Shown one piece after another: positions 1 to 9,135 of a stretch of 64,000 nucleotides of DNA (its first letter is position 1; every line of letters begins with the position of its first letter). The position numbers and the translations under genes were made by a program. The notes below the pieces were generated by a model. It made no database searches. It was given only the letters and a program-made list of their open reading frames with translations, and was not told the DNA's origin. This DNA is from Phycisphaeraceae bacterium (GTDB lineage: Bacteria > Planctomycetota > Phycisphaerae > Phycisphaerales > UBA1924): assembly GCA_019636615.1 (NCBI GenBank), contig JAHBXF010000001.1, positions 806,001-870,000 of the forward strand, read 5' to 3'.

Positions 1-171
1 TCGGGTGACGCCGAGTTGAAGAGCATGTACAAGTTCTATCAAACGGTCTACGGCTTTGCCGTGGGCGCGGGCCTCACGCCAACCTCTGCCGCCGCTCCGC
101 CTCCATCGCAACCGACAGCCAAGCAGCCGACCGCCGAACGGCCTGCGCCGCCCATGGCCACCACCGACTGA
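1..171 (+). CDS. C-terminal fragment of an unrecognised protein
   Basis: Open in frame 1 from the window edge to a TGA at 169-171, giving 56 residues. The first half is an ordinary mixed sequence (SGDAELKSMYKFYQTVYGF), followed by an Ala/Pro/Gln/Thr-rich disordered tail. The start lies outside the window. I do not recognise the family, and no function can be assigned from this tail. Confidence 0.55.
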   Translation, partial: SGDAELKSMYKFYQTVYGFAVGAGLTPTSAAAPPPSQPTAKQPTAERPAPPMATTD

Positions 172-196
172 GTTGCCCGGCTTCGAGCCGTGACTT

Positions 197-213
197 CCCC
201 CCGCCTCGGGGGG
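197..213 (+). terminator. G/C hairpin after the truncated first gene
   Basis: CCCCCCG pairs with CGGGGGG across a three-base loop, 26 nt after the stop at 171. No T tract follows, so it is at best a weak or factor-assisted terminator. Confidence 0.3.
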
Positions 214-274
214 CCTGCATGCAACTCTGTGATGTGCGGGCGCTTTCGTGCGCCCGCACGCCGGGGAAGACCGA

Positions 275-280
275 TATGCT
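275..280 (+). promoter_or_regulatory. -10 candidate TATGCT for the phosphofructokinase gene
   Basis: TATGCT ends 6 nt before the ATG at 287, placing the expected transcription start at or next to the start codon (leaderless type). No -35 box is evident. Confidence 0.45.
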
Positions 281-286
281 CTGTGC

Positions 287-1399
287 ATGAGCCTCGCCCA
301 GACCTGCCCCGCGATCCGTCGAATGGCCATCATCACCGGCGGCGGTGATTGCCCGGGCCTCAACGCCGTCATCCGCGCTGTCGCCAAAGACGCCTTCCAC
401 TGCAACATCGACGTGCAGGGGATCGAAGACGGATACCTCGGGCTCATCGAGAACCGCTTCCGGCAACTCCAACCCCAGGAACTCTCGGGCATCCTGCGGC
501 GTGGCGGCACCATCCTGGGCTCGAACAACAAGGCCAACCCCTCGCAGTTCGCCGTGGGCAAAAACCCCGACGGCACACCCATCTTCCGCGACTTCACCGA
601 AGACTGCCTGCGCCACCTGCGCAACCGGAAGATCGAGGCGATGGTCGTCATCGGCGGCGACGGCACCATGACCAGCGCCGCCAACTTCGCCAGCCACGGC
701 ATCTCCGTGGTCGGCGTGCCCAAGACCATCGACAACGACATCCAGGGGACCGAGATCACCTTCGGCTTTCAGACCGCCGTCGACACCGCCACCGACGCCC
801 TCGACAAAGTGCGCACCACCGCCGACAGCCACCACCGCGCCATGGTTGTCGAGGTCATGGGCCGCAACGCCGGGTGGATCGCCCTTCACGCCGGCGTGGC
901 CAGCGGCAGCGATGTCATTCTCATCCCCGAGATCCCCTTCGACATCGACGCCATCTGCGAAACCATCCACAACCGCGAACGCCAGAACAAACGCTCCACC
1001 ATCCTCTGCGTCTCTGAAGGCGCCCGCCCGCGCGACGGCCAGCAGTTCGTCGCCAAGGTTGACCCCACCAGCCCAGACCCCATCCGCCTGGGCGGTGTGG
1101 GCAAGTTCGTGGCCGAGGCCCTCGAAAAACGCACCGGCATCGAAAGCCGGTACGTGGTGCTCGGCCACGTGCAGCGCGGCGGCGTTCCCTGCCCCGCAGA
1201 CCGCGTGCTCTCCACCTTGCTGGGCCATCACGCCATGATGCTGCTGCGCGAGGGCAAAGTCGGACGAATGGTCGCCGTGCAGAACGGCCGCCTCACCGAT
1301 GTTGACCTTCAGGAACCCGCGGGGCGTCAGCGCCTGGTGCCTGTCGATCACCCCCTCGTGAGCGCCGCCCGCGCTGTGGGCACCAGTTTCGGCGACTGA
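287..1399 (+). CDS. pfkA: 6-phosphofructokinase, group III (mixed-substrate) type
   Basis: Phosphorylates fructose 6-phosphate to fructose 1,6-bisphosphate, the committed glycolytic step in the cytoplasm. The 370-residue product has the N-terminal phosphate-binding loop GGGDCPG (about 18-24), GGDGT (123-127), PKTIDND (145-151) with the catalytic Asp, and VVEVMGR (187-193). Gly at the E. coli 104 position with Lys at the 124 position is the combination of group III enzymes, which are usually ATP-dependent, unlike the Asp/Lys pair of PPi enzymes; phosphoryl donor is therefore inferred, not proven. I chose ATG 287 because TATGCT lies 6 nt upstream; an in-frame GTG at 248 would add 13 residues, and ATG 323 is also possible. 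A tandem repeat follows the stop. Confidence 0.93.
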   Translation: MSLAQTCPAIRRMAIITGGGDCPGLNAVIRAVAKDAFHCNIDVQGIEDGYLGLIENRFRQLQPQELSGILRRGGTILGSNNKANPSQFAVGKNPDGTPIFRDFTEDCLRHLRNRKIEAMVVIGGDGTMTSAANFASHGISVVGVPKTIDNDIQGTEITFGFQTAVDTATDALDKVRTTADSHHRAMVVEVMGRNAGWIALHAGVASGSDVILIPEIPFDIDAICETIHNRERQNKRSTILCVSEGARPRDGQQFVAKVDPTSPDPIRLGGVGKFVAEALEKRTGIESRYVVLGHVQRGGVPCPADRVLSTLLGHHAMMLLREGKVGRMVAVQNGRLTDVDLQEPAGRQRLVPVDHPLVSAARAVGTSFGD

Positions 1400-1400
1400 C

Positions 1401-1468
1401 CCCACCACCGGCATACCCCCACCACCGGCACACCCCCAACAACAGCACGCGCCCAACACCGGCACGCG
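1401..1468 (+). repeat. Four 17-bp tandem repeats, C-rich
   Basis: Four contiguous 17-bp units begin at 1401, 1418, 1435 and 1452, each starting CCCA[AC]CA. They start directly after the phosphofructokinase stop codon. The transcript would be C-rich and G-poor, as expected of a Rho loading region; that role is inference. Confidence 0.7.
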
Positions 1469-1595
1469 CATCACAGCCCTTCGCGCCCGCGCTGCGCCCC
1501 GGGCCGCGCCGGACTTTCCACCGGTGCTGCGCCGCGGGCCCCTCGTGCGCCGGTGTGTCTGCGCGGCTACGCTCGCATGATCTCAGGCCCCGACC

Positions 1596-3578
1596 ATGAC
1601 CCAGCGCTCACTCCAGAACGATCCCGCGAGCCGCGACTATCAACCCGGCGCGGCCCCGCTCGCCTCTGATGATCTCGCCGCGCCCCCGCCCCCGGCCGGG
1701 CCGGTGCTGCTCGAGGTGGCGTGGGAAGTGTGCAACCAGGTCGGCGGCATCTATCAGGTGCTCCGCAGCAAGGCCCCGCTCATGGTGCAGCGCTGGGGCG
1801 ACCGCTACATCCTCGTCGGGCCGTATGAGCCGCGCAGCGCGGCGGTAGAGTTTGAAGAGATCCGCCCCGGCGGATGGATCGCCAAAGCCATCAACGCCCT
1901 GCGCGAGCAGGGGCTGGTGGTTCACTACGGGCGCTGGCTTGTTCCCGGCAGGCCCAAGGTGATGCTCATCGAGCACTGGCAGGGGCCCGAGCACCTGGCC
2001 GACTGCAAATACCGCCTGTGGCGCGAGCACGGCATCGGCACGCCCGAGCAGGACTGGCTCATCGACGGCGTGGTGAGTTTCGCCGACGCCACGCGCCGAC
2101 TCTTCGGGGCGCTGGCCGAGGCCCGCTCGGCCTACCCGCGTGCCGCCAGCGGCGGCGCGCCCTTCGTGGGGCACTTCCACGAGTGGATGGGCGGGCTGGC
2201 CATCGCCGACCTGCGCCGCATGGCCCTGCCCGTGGCCACCGTCTTCACCACCCACGCCACGCTGCTGGGCCGCTATATCGCCAGCAGCCGCGATGATTTT
2301 TACGAGCAACTCCCCTGGCTCGACCAGGAGACCGAAGCGCAGCGCTTCAACATCGTTCCCCAGCACCAGATCGAGCGGGCCTGCGCGCACGGGGCCCATG
2401 TCTTCACCACCGTCTCTTCGATCACCGCCGAAGAGTGCACCCACCTGCTGGGCCGGCCGGTCGACGTGGTGCTGCCCAACGGACTCACCATCGGCCTCTA
2501 CAACGCCGGGCACGAGCAGCAGCGGCTGCACGGCGAGTACAAAGAGCAGATCCACAAGTTCACGATGGGGCACTTCTTCCCCTCGTACTCCTTCGACCTC
2601 GACCGCACGCTCTACTTCTTCACCTCGGGCCGCTTCGAGCCGCGCAACAAGGGCTTCGACCTCTGCCTCGAAGCCATGGCCCGCCTCAACGCCGAACTCA
2701 AGGCCAGCAACCTCGGCAAAAACGTCGTGCTCTTCATCATCTCGCGCCGCCCCACGCGCAGCATCAACGCGCTGGCGATGGAGAAGCGCGGCGTGCTCAA
2801 CGAACTCGCCGAGGTCTGCGAGAAAATCACCGACGGTGTGCGCCAGCGCCTCTTCGCGCGTGCCGCCTCGGGCGGCAAACTCTACCTCGAAGACCTCGTG
2901 GATGAATACTGGATGCTGCGCTACCGGCGCGCCCAGCACGCCCTCAAGCAGCACTGCCTGCCCATGGTCGTCACCCACATCCTCGAAGACGACGCCAACG
3001 ACCCCGTTCTTTCTCAGGTGCGGCAACTCAACCTCATCAACCACGAGCACGACCCCGTCAAGGTTGTTTACTGCCCCGACTTCATCACGCCCACCAACCG
3101 CCTGTGGGGCATCGAGTACGACCAGTTCGTGCGCGGGTGCCACCTGGGGCTCTTCCCCAGCGCCTACGAGCCCTGGGGCTATACCCCGCTCGAGTGCGCC
3201 GCCATGGGCGTGCCCAGCGTCACCAGCGACCTGGCGGGCTTTGGCCGCTACGTGCAGGAGAACTACCCCACCCCCGAGCAGCACGGCATGATGGTGCTGC
3301 GCCGGCGGGGGCGCTCATACCACGACGCCGCCTCCGACCTGGCCCGATACCTGCTCGACTTCTGCCGCATGGAACGGCGCGACCGCATCGCCCTGCGCAA
3401 CGAGGTCGACAAACGCTCGTGGGACTTTGACTGGGCCAAACTCGGGCGCGCCTACCACGCCGCGCACGACCTGGCCATCGGCCGCTTCGAGGCCGACGCC
3501 GCCGGCGGCATCGCCATGTTCTCCGCCGCCAGCATGGCCCGCCGGAGCATCAACGACGACACCCCGCCGCAGGCATAA
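1596..3578 (+). CDS. Glycogen synthase, GT3 family (animal/fungal type)
   Basis: Transfers glucosyl units from a nucleotide sugar to growing glycogen, in the cytoplasm. The 660-residue length and the motif EVAWEVCNQVGGIYQVLRSK (about 40-59) identify the GT3 family rather than the usual bacterial GT5 GlgA. Further GT-B landmarks are HFHEWMGG, TTHATLLGR, the region GRFEPRNKGFD, and near the C terminus a Y-E-P-W-G-Y-T-P-L-E-C-A segment that carries the nucleotide-sugar/catalytic Glu of retaining GT-B enzymes. The N-terminal ~35 residues are low-complexity. It follows phosphofructokinase and precedes a hydrolase gene by 7 nt, suggesting cotranscription with the latter. TACGCT at 1568 may be the -10 box, with a short leader. 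Confidence 0.93.
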   Translation: MTQRSLQNDPASRDYQPGAAPLASDDLAAPPPPAGPVLLEVAWEVCNQVGGIYQVLRSKAPLMVQRWGDRYILVGPYEPRSAAVEFEEIRPGGWIAKAINALREQGLVVHYGRWLVPGRPKVMLIEHWQGPEHLADCKYRLWREHGIGTPEQDWLIDGVVSFADATRRLFGALAEARSAYPRAASGGAPFVGHFHEWMGGLAIADLRRMALPVATVFTTHATLLGRYIASSRDDFYEQLPWLDQETEAQRFNIVPQHQIERACAHGAHVFTTVSSITAEECTHLLGRPVDVVLPNGLTIGLYNAGHEQQRLHGEYKEQIHKFTMGHFFPSYSFDLDRTLYFFTSGRFEPRNKGFDLCLEAMARLNAELKASNLGKNVVLFIISRRPTRSINALAMEKRGVLNELAEVCEKITDGVRQRLFARAASGGKLYLEDLVDEYWMLRYRRAQHALKQHCLPMVVTHILEDDANDPVLSQVRQLNLINHEHDPVKVVYCPDFITPTNRLWGIEYDQFVRGCHLGLFPSAYEPWGYTPLECAAMGVPSVTSDLAGFGRYVQENYPTPEQHGMMVLRRRGRSYHDAASDLARYLLDFCRMERRDRIALRNEVDKRSWDFDWAKLGRAYHAAHDLAIGRFEADAAGGIAMFSAASMARRSINDDTPPQA

Positions 3579-3585
3579 CCGCCGC

Positions 3586-4461
3586 ATGAACCAGCAAGGC
3601 GCACCGCAAAGCCCGCCGGCGCTCACCCGTTCACCCGTCGTGCGCGCGGCCCGGCGCCTGTCGCGCAGTCTTCTGCTGCTCTACGCCGCGTGGTGCCTCG
3701 CGTGCTTTGTGCTGCAAGGACGGCTGATCTACCCGCGCCACATCGCCGGGGGCGCGCTCCCCCAGGCGCTCATCCCCGCGGGCGTGGAACAACAGTGGCT
3801 CGACCGGCCCGGCGGCGCGCGCGTCGAGGCGTGGCTCGTGCGCCCCGCCCAGCCGCCGCGTGCGCTCGTGGTCTTCCTTCACGGCAACGCCGAACTCATC
3901 GACCACTGCCTCGAAGACGCGCACCTGTGGACCTCGCGCGGCTGCGCCGTGCTGCTGCCCGAATACCGCGGCTACGGGCGCAGCACCGGCAGCCCGAGCC
4001 AGGCCCCCATCGTGGGCGACATCCTGGCGCACATCAACGCCGCGCTGGCAGACCTGGGCCCACTGCCCATCATCCTGCACGGCCGTTCGCTCGGGAGCGC
4101 GTTCGCGGTGCAGGCCGCCGCGTCGCTGCCCACGCCGCCGACAACCCCCGCCGCCCTCGTTCTTGAATCGCCCTTCACCAGCGTGCTGGCCTTCTCGCGG
4201 CGGATGCTGCTGCCGGATGTGATCTGCCGCAGCCCGCTGCGCACCGACCGCCTGATCGGCGCCTTCGACTGCCCCGTTCTCATCCTGCACACCCACGACG
4301 ACGAGATCGTGCCCTTCGCGCACGGCGAACGCCTGGCCCGCCTCAACCCGCGCGCCACCCTGGTCACCCTTCAGGGCGGGCACAACACCCGGCACGCACA
4401 CACGGCACCCTATCAGAACGCCCTTCGCGAACTCTCGCGTGCCGCGCTGGGCGAGCCCTGA
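3586..4461 (+). CDS. Membrane-anchored alpha/beta hydrolase
   Basis: A 291-residue serine hydrolase of the bem46/ABHD13-like type. A hydrophobic segment near 27-45 (LLLLYAAWCLACFVL) predicts an N-terminal membrane anchor or uncleaved signal. The oxyanion segment FLHGNAE, the nucleophile elbow GRSLGSA, an Asp in HTHDDEIVPF and the His in QGGHNT supply a complete catalytic triad. The usual reading would begin further upstream in an overlapping frame; I chose ATG 3586, which lies 7 nt after the glycogen synthase stop. Substrate unknown. Confidence 0.85.
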   Translation: MNQQGAPQSPPALTRSPVVRAARRLSRSLLLLYAAWCLACFVLQGRLIYPRHIAGGALPQALIPAGVEQQWLDRPGGARVEAWLVRPAQPPRALVVFLHGNAELIDHCLEDAHLWTSRGCAVLLPEYRGYGRSTGSPSQAPIVGDILAHINAALADLGPLPIILHGRSLGSAFAVQAAASLPTPPTTPAALVLESPFTSVLAFSRRMLLPDVICRSPLRTDRLIGAFDCPVLILHTHDDEIVPFAHGERLARLNPRATLVTLQGGHNTRHAHTAPYQNALRELSRAALGEP

Positions 4462-4520
4462 CGGCACGCACCCCGCGTGAACCCTCATCCACGCCTGTCG
4501 GGCCGCGCCCTCCGGTTGCG

Positions 4521-4526
4521 TACGCT
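4521..4526 (+). promoter_or_regulatory. -10 candidate TACGCT, leaderless spacing
   Basis: TACGCT ends exactly 8 nt before the ATG at 4535 of the small lipoprotein gene. Confidence 0.45.
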
Positions 4527-4534
4527 TGTGCACC

Positions 4535-4828
4535 ATGCTCCCCCGGGCAACCCAGAAGACCGCCGGTTCTTGCCGCCCGCAACGGCGTTCCGGCGCGGCA
4601 CTCATCCTGATCACCCTCTGCTGCCTCACCGCCGCCGGGTGCTACGAGCGCGTGGTCCGGGCCGACGGCCTGGGGGGGTCGGGCAAGGTTGAACCCTCCG
4701 CCCGATCCAACACCGCGATCGACCGCGCCTGGGACCGCCTGTGGGAGCCCGAAACAAAGCCGAATAAGGGCTCGTCCATTCATAACCGCCAGGGACGCAG
4801 GCCACCGAACACGTCCAAGTTTGATTGA
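4535..4828 (+). CDS. Small lipoprotein of unknown function
   Basis: A 97-residue protein with a basic N terminus, a hydrophobic segment (ALILITLCC) and a lipobox LTAAGC at about residues 31-36, so it is predicted to be lipid-modified at Cys and held in the outer or inner membrane. The mature part is short, polar and without a recognisable domain. Reading begins at ATG 4535, 8 nt after a TACGCT box; a TTG three codons earlier is unlikely. No partner gene is evident: the next gene is an isolated nuoB. Confidence 0.65.
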   Translation: MLPRATQKTAGSCRPQRRSGAALILITLCCLTAAGCYERVVRADGLGGSGKVEPSARSNTAIDRAWDRLWEPETKPNKGSSIHNRQGRRPPNTSKFD

Positions 4829-5014
4829 CCCCATTCCGCCGCCCCGCGCGGGGCGAGCGGCCAATCCCACCCGGGCGGGCGCGTACCCTATCACTTCCGA
4901 CGGGTCGGCCCGGGGGGCGCGAATCCCCCGACCGACAGCGGAACGAACCAGTAGAAGCGACGCCGCGACCTACACAGCGCGGCACGAACACGGCGCGACG
5001 GGAGATACACGTTC

Positions 5015-5578
5015 ATGGGTCTTGAAGCAGCACTTCCGGTCGATGGGTTCCTGACAACGCAGTTGCGGCACGTGATCAACTGGGCGCGCCGCAACAGCCT
5101 GTGGCCCATGCCCTTCGCCACGGCCTGCTGCGGCATCGAACTCATGGCCACGGCGTGCAGCCGCTTCGACCTGGCCCGTTTCGGGGCCGAGGTGATGCGA
5201 TTCAGCCCGCGCCAGGCCGACCTGCTGATTGTCGCGGGGCGCGTGTCGATCAAAACCCTGCCGGTGCTGCAGCGCATCTACGAGCAGATGCCCGAGCCCA
5301 AGTGGGTCATCTCGATGGGCGCCTGCGCCAGCACGGGCGGCGTCTTTGATACCTACGCCGTGGTGCAGGGGTGCGACCAGTTCATCCCCGTTGATGTCTA
5401 CGTGCCCGGGTGCCCCCCCCGCCCGGAGCAGTTGATCGAAGGGATCATGATGATCCAGCGGCACATAGACCAGGAGGGGTTGCCACCCCCCGGCGGCAAG
5501 CGTGTTCCCCTGGGGCTGGCGGTGGCCCCGACCCACGGCGTGCGCCCCCAGCCGGTGGGCATCAGCGTCGGCGTGTGA
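5015..5578 (+). CDS. nuoB: NADH-quinone oxidoreductase subunit B (stand-alone)
   Basis: The 187-residue product is the complex I subunit that carries cluster N2 beside the quinone site, on the cytoplasmic face of the inner membrane. All four cluster ligands are present: the adjacent Cys38-Cys39 (ATACCGIE), Cys104 (SMGACAS) and Cys133 (VPGCPPRPE). A GGGAG Shine-Dalgarno sits about 9 nt before ATG 5015. Unusually, no other nuo gene is adjacent: a lipoprotein gene precedes and an efflux adaptor follows. It may serve a complex I encoded elsewhere, or be a second copy; the window cannot decide. Confidence 0.92.
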   Translation: MGLEAALPVDGFLTTQLRHVINWARRNSLWPMPFATACCGIELMATACSRFDLARFGAEVMRFSPRQADLLIVAGRVSIKTLPVLQRIYEQMPEPKWVISMGACASTGGVFDTYAVVQGCDQFIPVDVYVPGCPPRPEQLIEGIMMIQRHIDQEGLPPPGGKRVPLGLAVAPTHGVRPQPVGISVGV

Positions 5579-5738
5579 CGCCCCGCCCGCAACAATGTCT
5601 GAAATCCCCGGCGCTGTTCGGCGAACAACCCGCGGGCCCACGGCCGTGTACCGCCTGTGCGCCCCCGCGGCCCCTGCAGAGCACGCCCCGGCGGAATCGT
5701 GTTCCTGATGGCGGCCCGAACCGACGGAGGGTCTTCGC

Positions 5739-7037
5739 GTGTGGAAATGGCTCGTGGGCATCGCCCTCTTTCTCCTGCTGTCGCTGGCGGGCGGCGGGTA
5801 CTACCTCTATTCAAGCGGCATCGCCGAGGAACTGCGCCAGAAGTTTCAGCCCGGCACCAAGCCCACCACCGTGCGCACGATGATCGTGCGCCGCGGCGAC
5901 CTGGTGCGCACCGTCTCCACCCCCGGCCAGGTCGAGCCCAAGACCAAGGTTGAAATTTCCGCGCAGGTCTCGGCACGCATCATCGCCCTGCCCTTCCGTG
6001 AAGGGCAGGATGTCGCCTCGGGCGACGTGGTCGTGCGCCTCGACGGACGCGACCTCGCCGCCCTGCTCGACAGCGCCAAGGCCATGCTCCGCAGCGAAGA
6101 AGCCCGCCTCGAGGGGGCCCGCGCGGCGTACACCAACGCCCAGACCGAACTGGGCCGCCGCCGCGAACTCTTTTCCTCAAAGGACATCTCCCGGGCTGAC
6201 CTCGATCAGGCCGAGGTCGAGTTCCGGCGGGCCGAAAGCTCGCTGCGCGTGGCCGAGCACGCCATCGACATCGCGCGGGCCAACATCCTCCGCGCCGAGA
6301 AAGACCTTGAGAACACCATCATCCGCGCCCCCTTCGACGGCGTGATCACCAAACTCAACGCCGAGGTGGGCGAGACGGTCGTCGTGGGCACCCTCAACAA
6401 CCCCGGCAGCGTCATCATGGAGATCGCCGACCTCTCGGTCATGCTCCTCAAGGCGCGCGTGGACGAGGCCAACATCGCCCCCGTGCGGCTCGGGCAGCGG
6501 GCCCGCGTGTATGTCAACGCCTACCCCGATCAACCCATGACCGGCACCGTCGATGCCATCGGCCTCAAGCGCCTCGTCGACCGCGACGGCTCGGCCTATT
6601 TCGAGACCGACATCATCATCGACAAACCCGAGGGGCTCCTGCTGCGCTCGGGTCTGACCGCCAACGCCGATATCCAGGTCGAGACCTTCCGCGACATCAT
6701 CAAGGTGCCCAGCCAGGCCGTGCTCGACCGCCTCATCGACGACCTGCCCCGCGCCGCCACCGACGACAACCCCCTTGTCGACCGAAGCAAGAAGTTCGCC
6801 CGCGTGGTCTTCACCGTTGACGCCGACCGCAAGGCCCGCCCTGTTCCCGTGCGCGTCGGGCCCAGCGACCTCACCGACACCATGATCATCGCCGGTGTTG
6901 AAGCGGACACCCGCGTGATCGTGGGCCCCTTCAAAGTGCTCGAATCCCTCCGCGACGGCCAACTCGTCGAAGACGAACAGACCAAACCCCCCGCGGGGCA
7001 GGCCAAGGGCCAGGCCGCCGCCAGCACCGCCCCGTAA
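5739..7037 (+). CDS. Periplasmic adaptor of a MacA-type efflux system
   Basis: Membrane-fusion protein (432 residues) linking an inner-membrane ABC transporter to an outer-membrane channel. An N-terminal membrane helix (about 4-24) is followed by the first barrel/lipoyl half ([11 protein letters not shown]), a long alpha-helical hairpin rich in Glu, Ala and Arg (about 105-190), the second lipoyl half ([18 protein letters not shown]) and beta-barrel/membrane-proximal domains. The tail is disordered. GTG 5739 is preceded by GGAGG with 8 nt spacing, which fixes the start. It heads a three-gene operon with the ATPase at 7121 and permease at 7897. Substrate unknown; drugs, lipids or peptides are all possible for this family. 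Confidence 0.88.
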   Translation: MWKWLVGIALFLLLSLAGGGYYLYSSGIAEELRQKFQPGTKPTTVRTMIVRRGDLVRTVSTPGQVEPKTKVEISAQVSARIIALPFREGQDVASGDVVVRLDGRDLAALLDSAKAMLRSEEARLEGARAAYTNAQTELGRRRELFSSKDISRADLDQAEVEFRRAESSLRVAEHAIDIARANILRAEKDLENTIIRAPFDGVITKLNAEVGETVVVGTLNNPGSVIMEIADLSVMLLKARVDEANIAPVRLGQRARVYVNAYPDQPMTGTVDAIGLKRLVDRDGSAYFETDIIIDKPEGLLLRSGLTANADIQVETFRDIIKVPSQAVLDRLIDDLPRAATDDNPLVDRSKKFARVVFTVDADRKARPVPVRVGPSDLTDTMIIAGVEADTRVIVGPFKVLESLRDGQLVEDEQTKPPAGQAKGQAAASTAP

Positions 7038-7038
7038 T

Positions 7039-7066
7039 CACCCCCCACCATACACCCCCCACCATA
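7039..7066 (+). repeat. Two 14-bp tandem repeats in the spacer between efflux genes
   Basis: CACCCCCCACCATA occurs twice in direct succession right after the adaptor stop codon. It resembles the C-rich 14-bp repeats at 12387 and is G-free. Confidence 0.6.
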
Positions 7067-7120
7067 CGCCCGCCGGCCCATCGCCCCCTCTTCGCCAGCC
7101 CCCGCTCCGGTTTCTCCTTC

Positions 7121-7900
7121 ATGACCATCCGGATCCGCGACATCCACAAGGTCTACCGCATCGGCACCGAGAAGGTCCACGCGCTGCGCGGCGTGAACCT
7201 TGAGATCGGCCGCAACGAGTACGTCGCCATCATGGGCGCCTCGGGCTCGGGCAAAAGCACGCTCATGAACATCCTGGGCTGCCTCGACCAGCCCACCGCC
7301 GGCTCATACGAACTCAACGGCCGGCTCACGCACCGCATGAGCGGCTCGCAACTGGCCCGGGTGCGCAACGAAGAGATCGGCTTCGTCTTTCAATCATTCG
7401 AACTGCTCCCGCGCGCCACCGCGCTGGCCAACGTGGCGATGCCGCTGGCCTATTCGCGCCGGTTCTTCTGGGGCGCCAAACGCCGCGCACGCCACGCCCT
7501 CGAAAAAGTCGGCCTGGGCGACCGCATGCACCACAAGCCCAACCAACTCTCGGGCGGCCAGCGTCAGCGCGTCGCCATCGCCCGGGCGCTGGTCAACCAG
7601 CCCAGCATCATCCTGGCCGACGAACCCACGGGCAACCTCGACAGCGCCACCAGCGACGAGATCATCGCGCTCTTCAAAGCGCTGCACGACGAGGGGCAGA
7701 CCATCATCATCGTCACGCACGAAGAGGACATCGCCGGCAACGCCCGCCGCATCGTGCGGCTGCGCGACGGCCGCATCGTCTCCGACCACCCCACCAGCGA
7801 AGACCCCATCCACCAGGACTTTCTTCGCCGCGCGCTCGAAGCCGCCCACCGCCAGGCGGCCGCCGCCACACCCGCCGCCGCCGGGAGCGCCGCCCCATGA
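7121..7900 (+). CDS. ABC transporter ATPase, MacB/LolD type
   Basis: A 259-residue cytoplasmic ATPase that powers the adjoining permease. Walker A GASGSGKS (39-46), Q-loop [10 protein letters not shown] (about 89-98), signature LSGGQ (143-147), Walker B ILADEP (164-169) with the D-loop GNLDSAT, and the switch His in IIIVTHEE are all intact. The C-terminal ~30 residues are Ala/Pro-rich. No Shine-Dalgarno is visible before ATG 7121. Its stop overlaps the permease start as ATGA, implying translational coupling. Confidence 0.93.
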   Translation: MTIRIRDIHKVYRIGTEKVHALRGVNLEIGRNEYVAIMGASGSGKSTLMNILGCLDQPTAGSYELNGRLTHRMSGSQLARVRNEEIGFVFQSFELLPRATALANVAMPLAYSRRFFWGAKRRARHALEKVGLGDRMHHKPNQLSGGQRQRVAIARALVNQPSIILADEPTGNLDSATSDEIIALFKALHDEGQTIIIVTHEEDIAGNARRIVRLRDGRIVSDHPTSEDPIHQDFLRRALEAAHRQAAAATPAAAGSAAP

Positions 7901-9135
7901 TCCTCCGGCTCTTCCTCCAGACCTTCGGCCTGGCCCTGCGCCAGATCTGGGCCAACAAGGTCCGCGCGATGCTCACAACGCTGGGCATCATCATCGGCGT
8001 GGTCGCCGTCATCGTGCTCGCCGCGGCCGGGCACGGCTTCAAGACCTTCGTGCTCGACCAGTTCTCCACCTTCGGCGCCAGCAAGGTGTGGGTCTTCCCG
8101 CGCATGCCCCCGGACCAGCGCGACCGCTTCTCCTTCCGCCAGATCCGGCTCTACGTGCACCAGGTCGACGCGCTGGCCGCCAACTGCCCCTCGCTCGAGG
8201 CCATCACGCCCGTGATGCAGATCAACGCCACGGTGCAGGCGGGCGACCGCGTGCAGCCCTTCGTGAACATCCAGGGGGTGCGCCCCTCCTGGCACATCAT
8301 CGAAGAACGCTCGGTGCTGCAGGGGCGCGCCCTGATGCAGGTGGACGAGGACGAACGCCGCCAAGTGTGCCTAGTCAACGACAAGGCCATCCAGGAACTG
8401 GGCCTCGACGCCGACCCCTCCGGCGACACGCTCCTCATCGAGGGCCGCCGCTTCCTGGTCATCGGCGTGGTCGAGACCAAGCAGGTGAGCCCGATGTTCG
8501 GCGGCAACGAGGCGCAGACCGAGATCTTCATCCCCTTCCGCACGGGCGAGGCCATGCGCCCAGAGCCCCGCATGTACGCCGTGGCCAAGACGCGCTCGCC
8601 CGAACTCTTCGAAGACGCGCGCGCCGAGATCCGCGCCACCATGCGGCGCCTCCGCGGGCTCAAGCCCGAAGACCCCGACACCTTCGGCGTGCAGGCCATC
8701 GAGCAGGCCATCAGCCAGTTCAAGAAAGTCGCCACCGGCATCACCGTCTTCATCGCCGGGGTCGTCTCCATCTCCCTGCTCGTGGGCGGCATCGGCATCA
8801 TGAACATCATGCTCGTCTCGGTCAGCGAGCGCACGCGCGAGATCGGCCTGCGCAAGGCCGTGGGCGCACGCCCCGAGGTCATCCTGCTGCAGTTCCTCGT
8901 CGAGGCCGTCACGCTCTGCCTGGCCGGCTGCCTTGTCGGGCTGGCCCTGGGCCTGACGGTCGTGCTCGCGATGCGCGCCGGCGGCGAAACATCGCCGGTG
9001 GCCAAGGCCGAGGCGCCGATGTGGTCGATCATCCTCTCCGTGGCATTCTCAGCGGGAACGGGCGTGATCTTCGGCATGTTCCCGGCCATCAAGGCCGCGC
9101 GGCTCGACCCCATCGTCGCCCTGCGCCACGAATGA
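7897..9135 (+). CDS. ABC transporter permease, MacB/FtsX family
   Basis: Inner-membrane component (412 residues) with the MacB layout: one N-terminal membrane helix (about 18-45), a large periplasmic domain (about 50-280) and three C-terminal helices, including the conserved segments [20 protein letters not shown] and GLRKAVGA of FtsX-type permeases. It starts at an ATGA overlap with the ATPase and completes a MacA-MacB-like operon in which ATPase and permease are separate genes, as in many non-proteobacterial systems. Its 3' end overlaps the convergent glycosyltransferase gene by 87 bp. Confidence 0.92.
   Translation: MILRLFLQTFGLALRQIWANKVRAMLTTLGIIIGVVAVIVLAAAGHGFKTFVLDQFSTFGASKVWVFPRMPPDQRDRFSFRQIRLYVHQVDALAANCPSLEAITPVMQINATVQAGDRVQPFVNIQGVRPSWHIIEERSVLQGRALMQVDEDERRQVCLVNDKAIQELGLDADPSGDTLLIEGRRFLVIGVVETKQVSPMFGGNEAQTEIFIPFRTGEAMRPEPRMYAVAKTRSPELFEDARAEIRATMRRLRGLKPEDPDTFGVQAIEQAISQFKKVATGITVFIAGVVSISLLVGGIGIMNIMLVSVSERTREIGLRKAVGARPEVILLQFLVEAVTLCLAGCLVGLALGLTVVLAMRAGGETSPVAKAEAPMWSIILSVAFSAGTGVIFGMFPAIKAARLDPIVALRHE

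Noticed and set aside
1608..3284. A 558-residue open frame antisense to the glycogen synthase gene
   Set aside because: Composition is Val/Gly/Glu/Ala-rich as expected of GC3 shadow frames, there is no ribosome binding site, and the sense strand has a clear GT3 enzyme.
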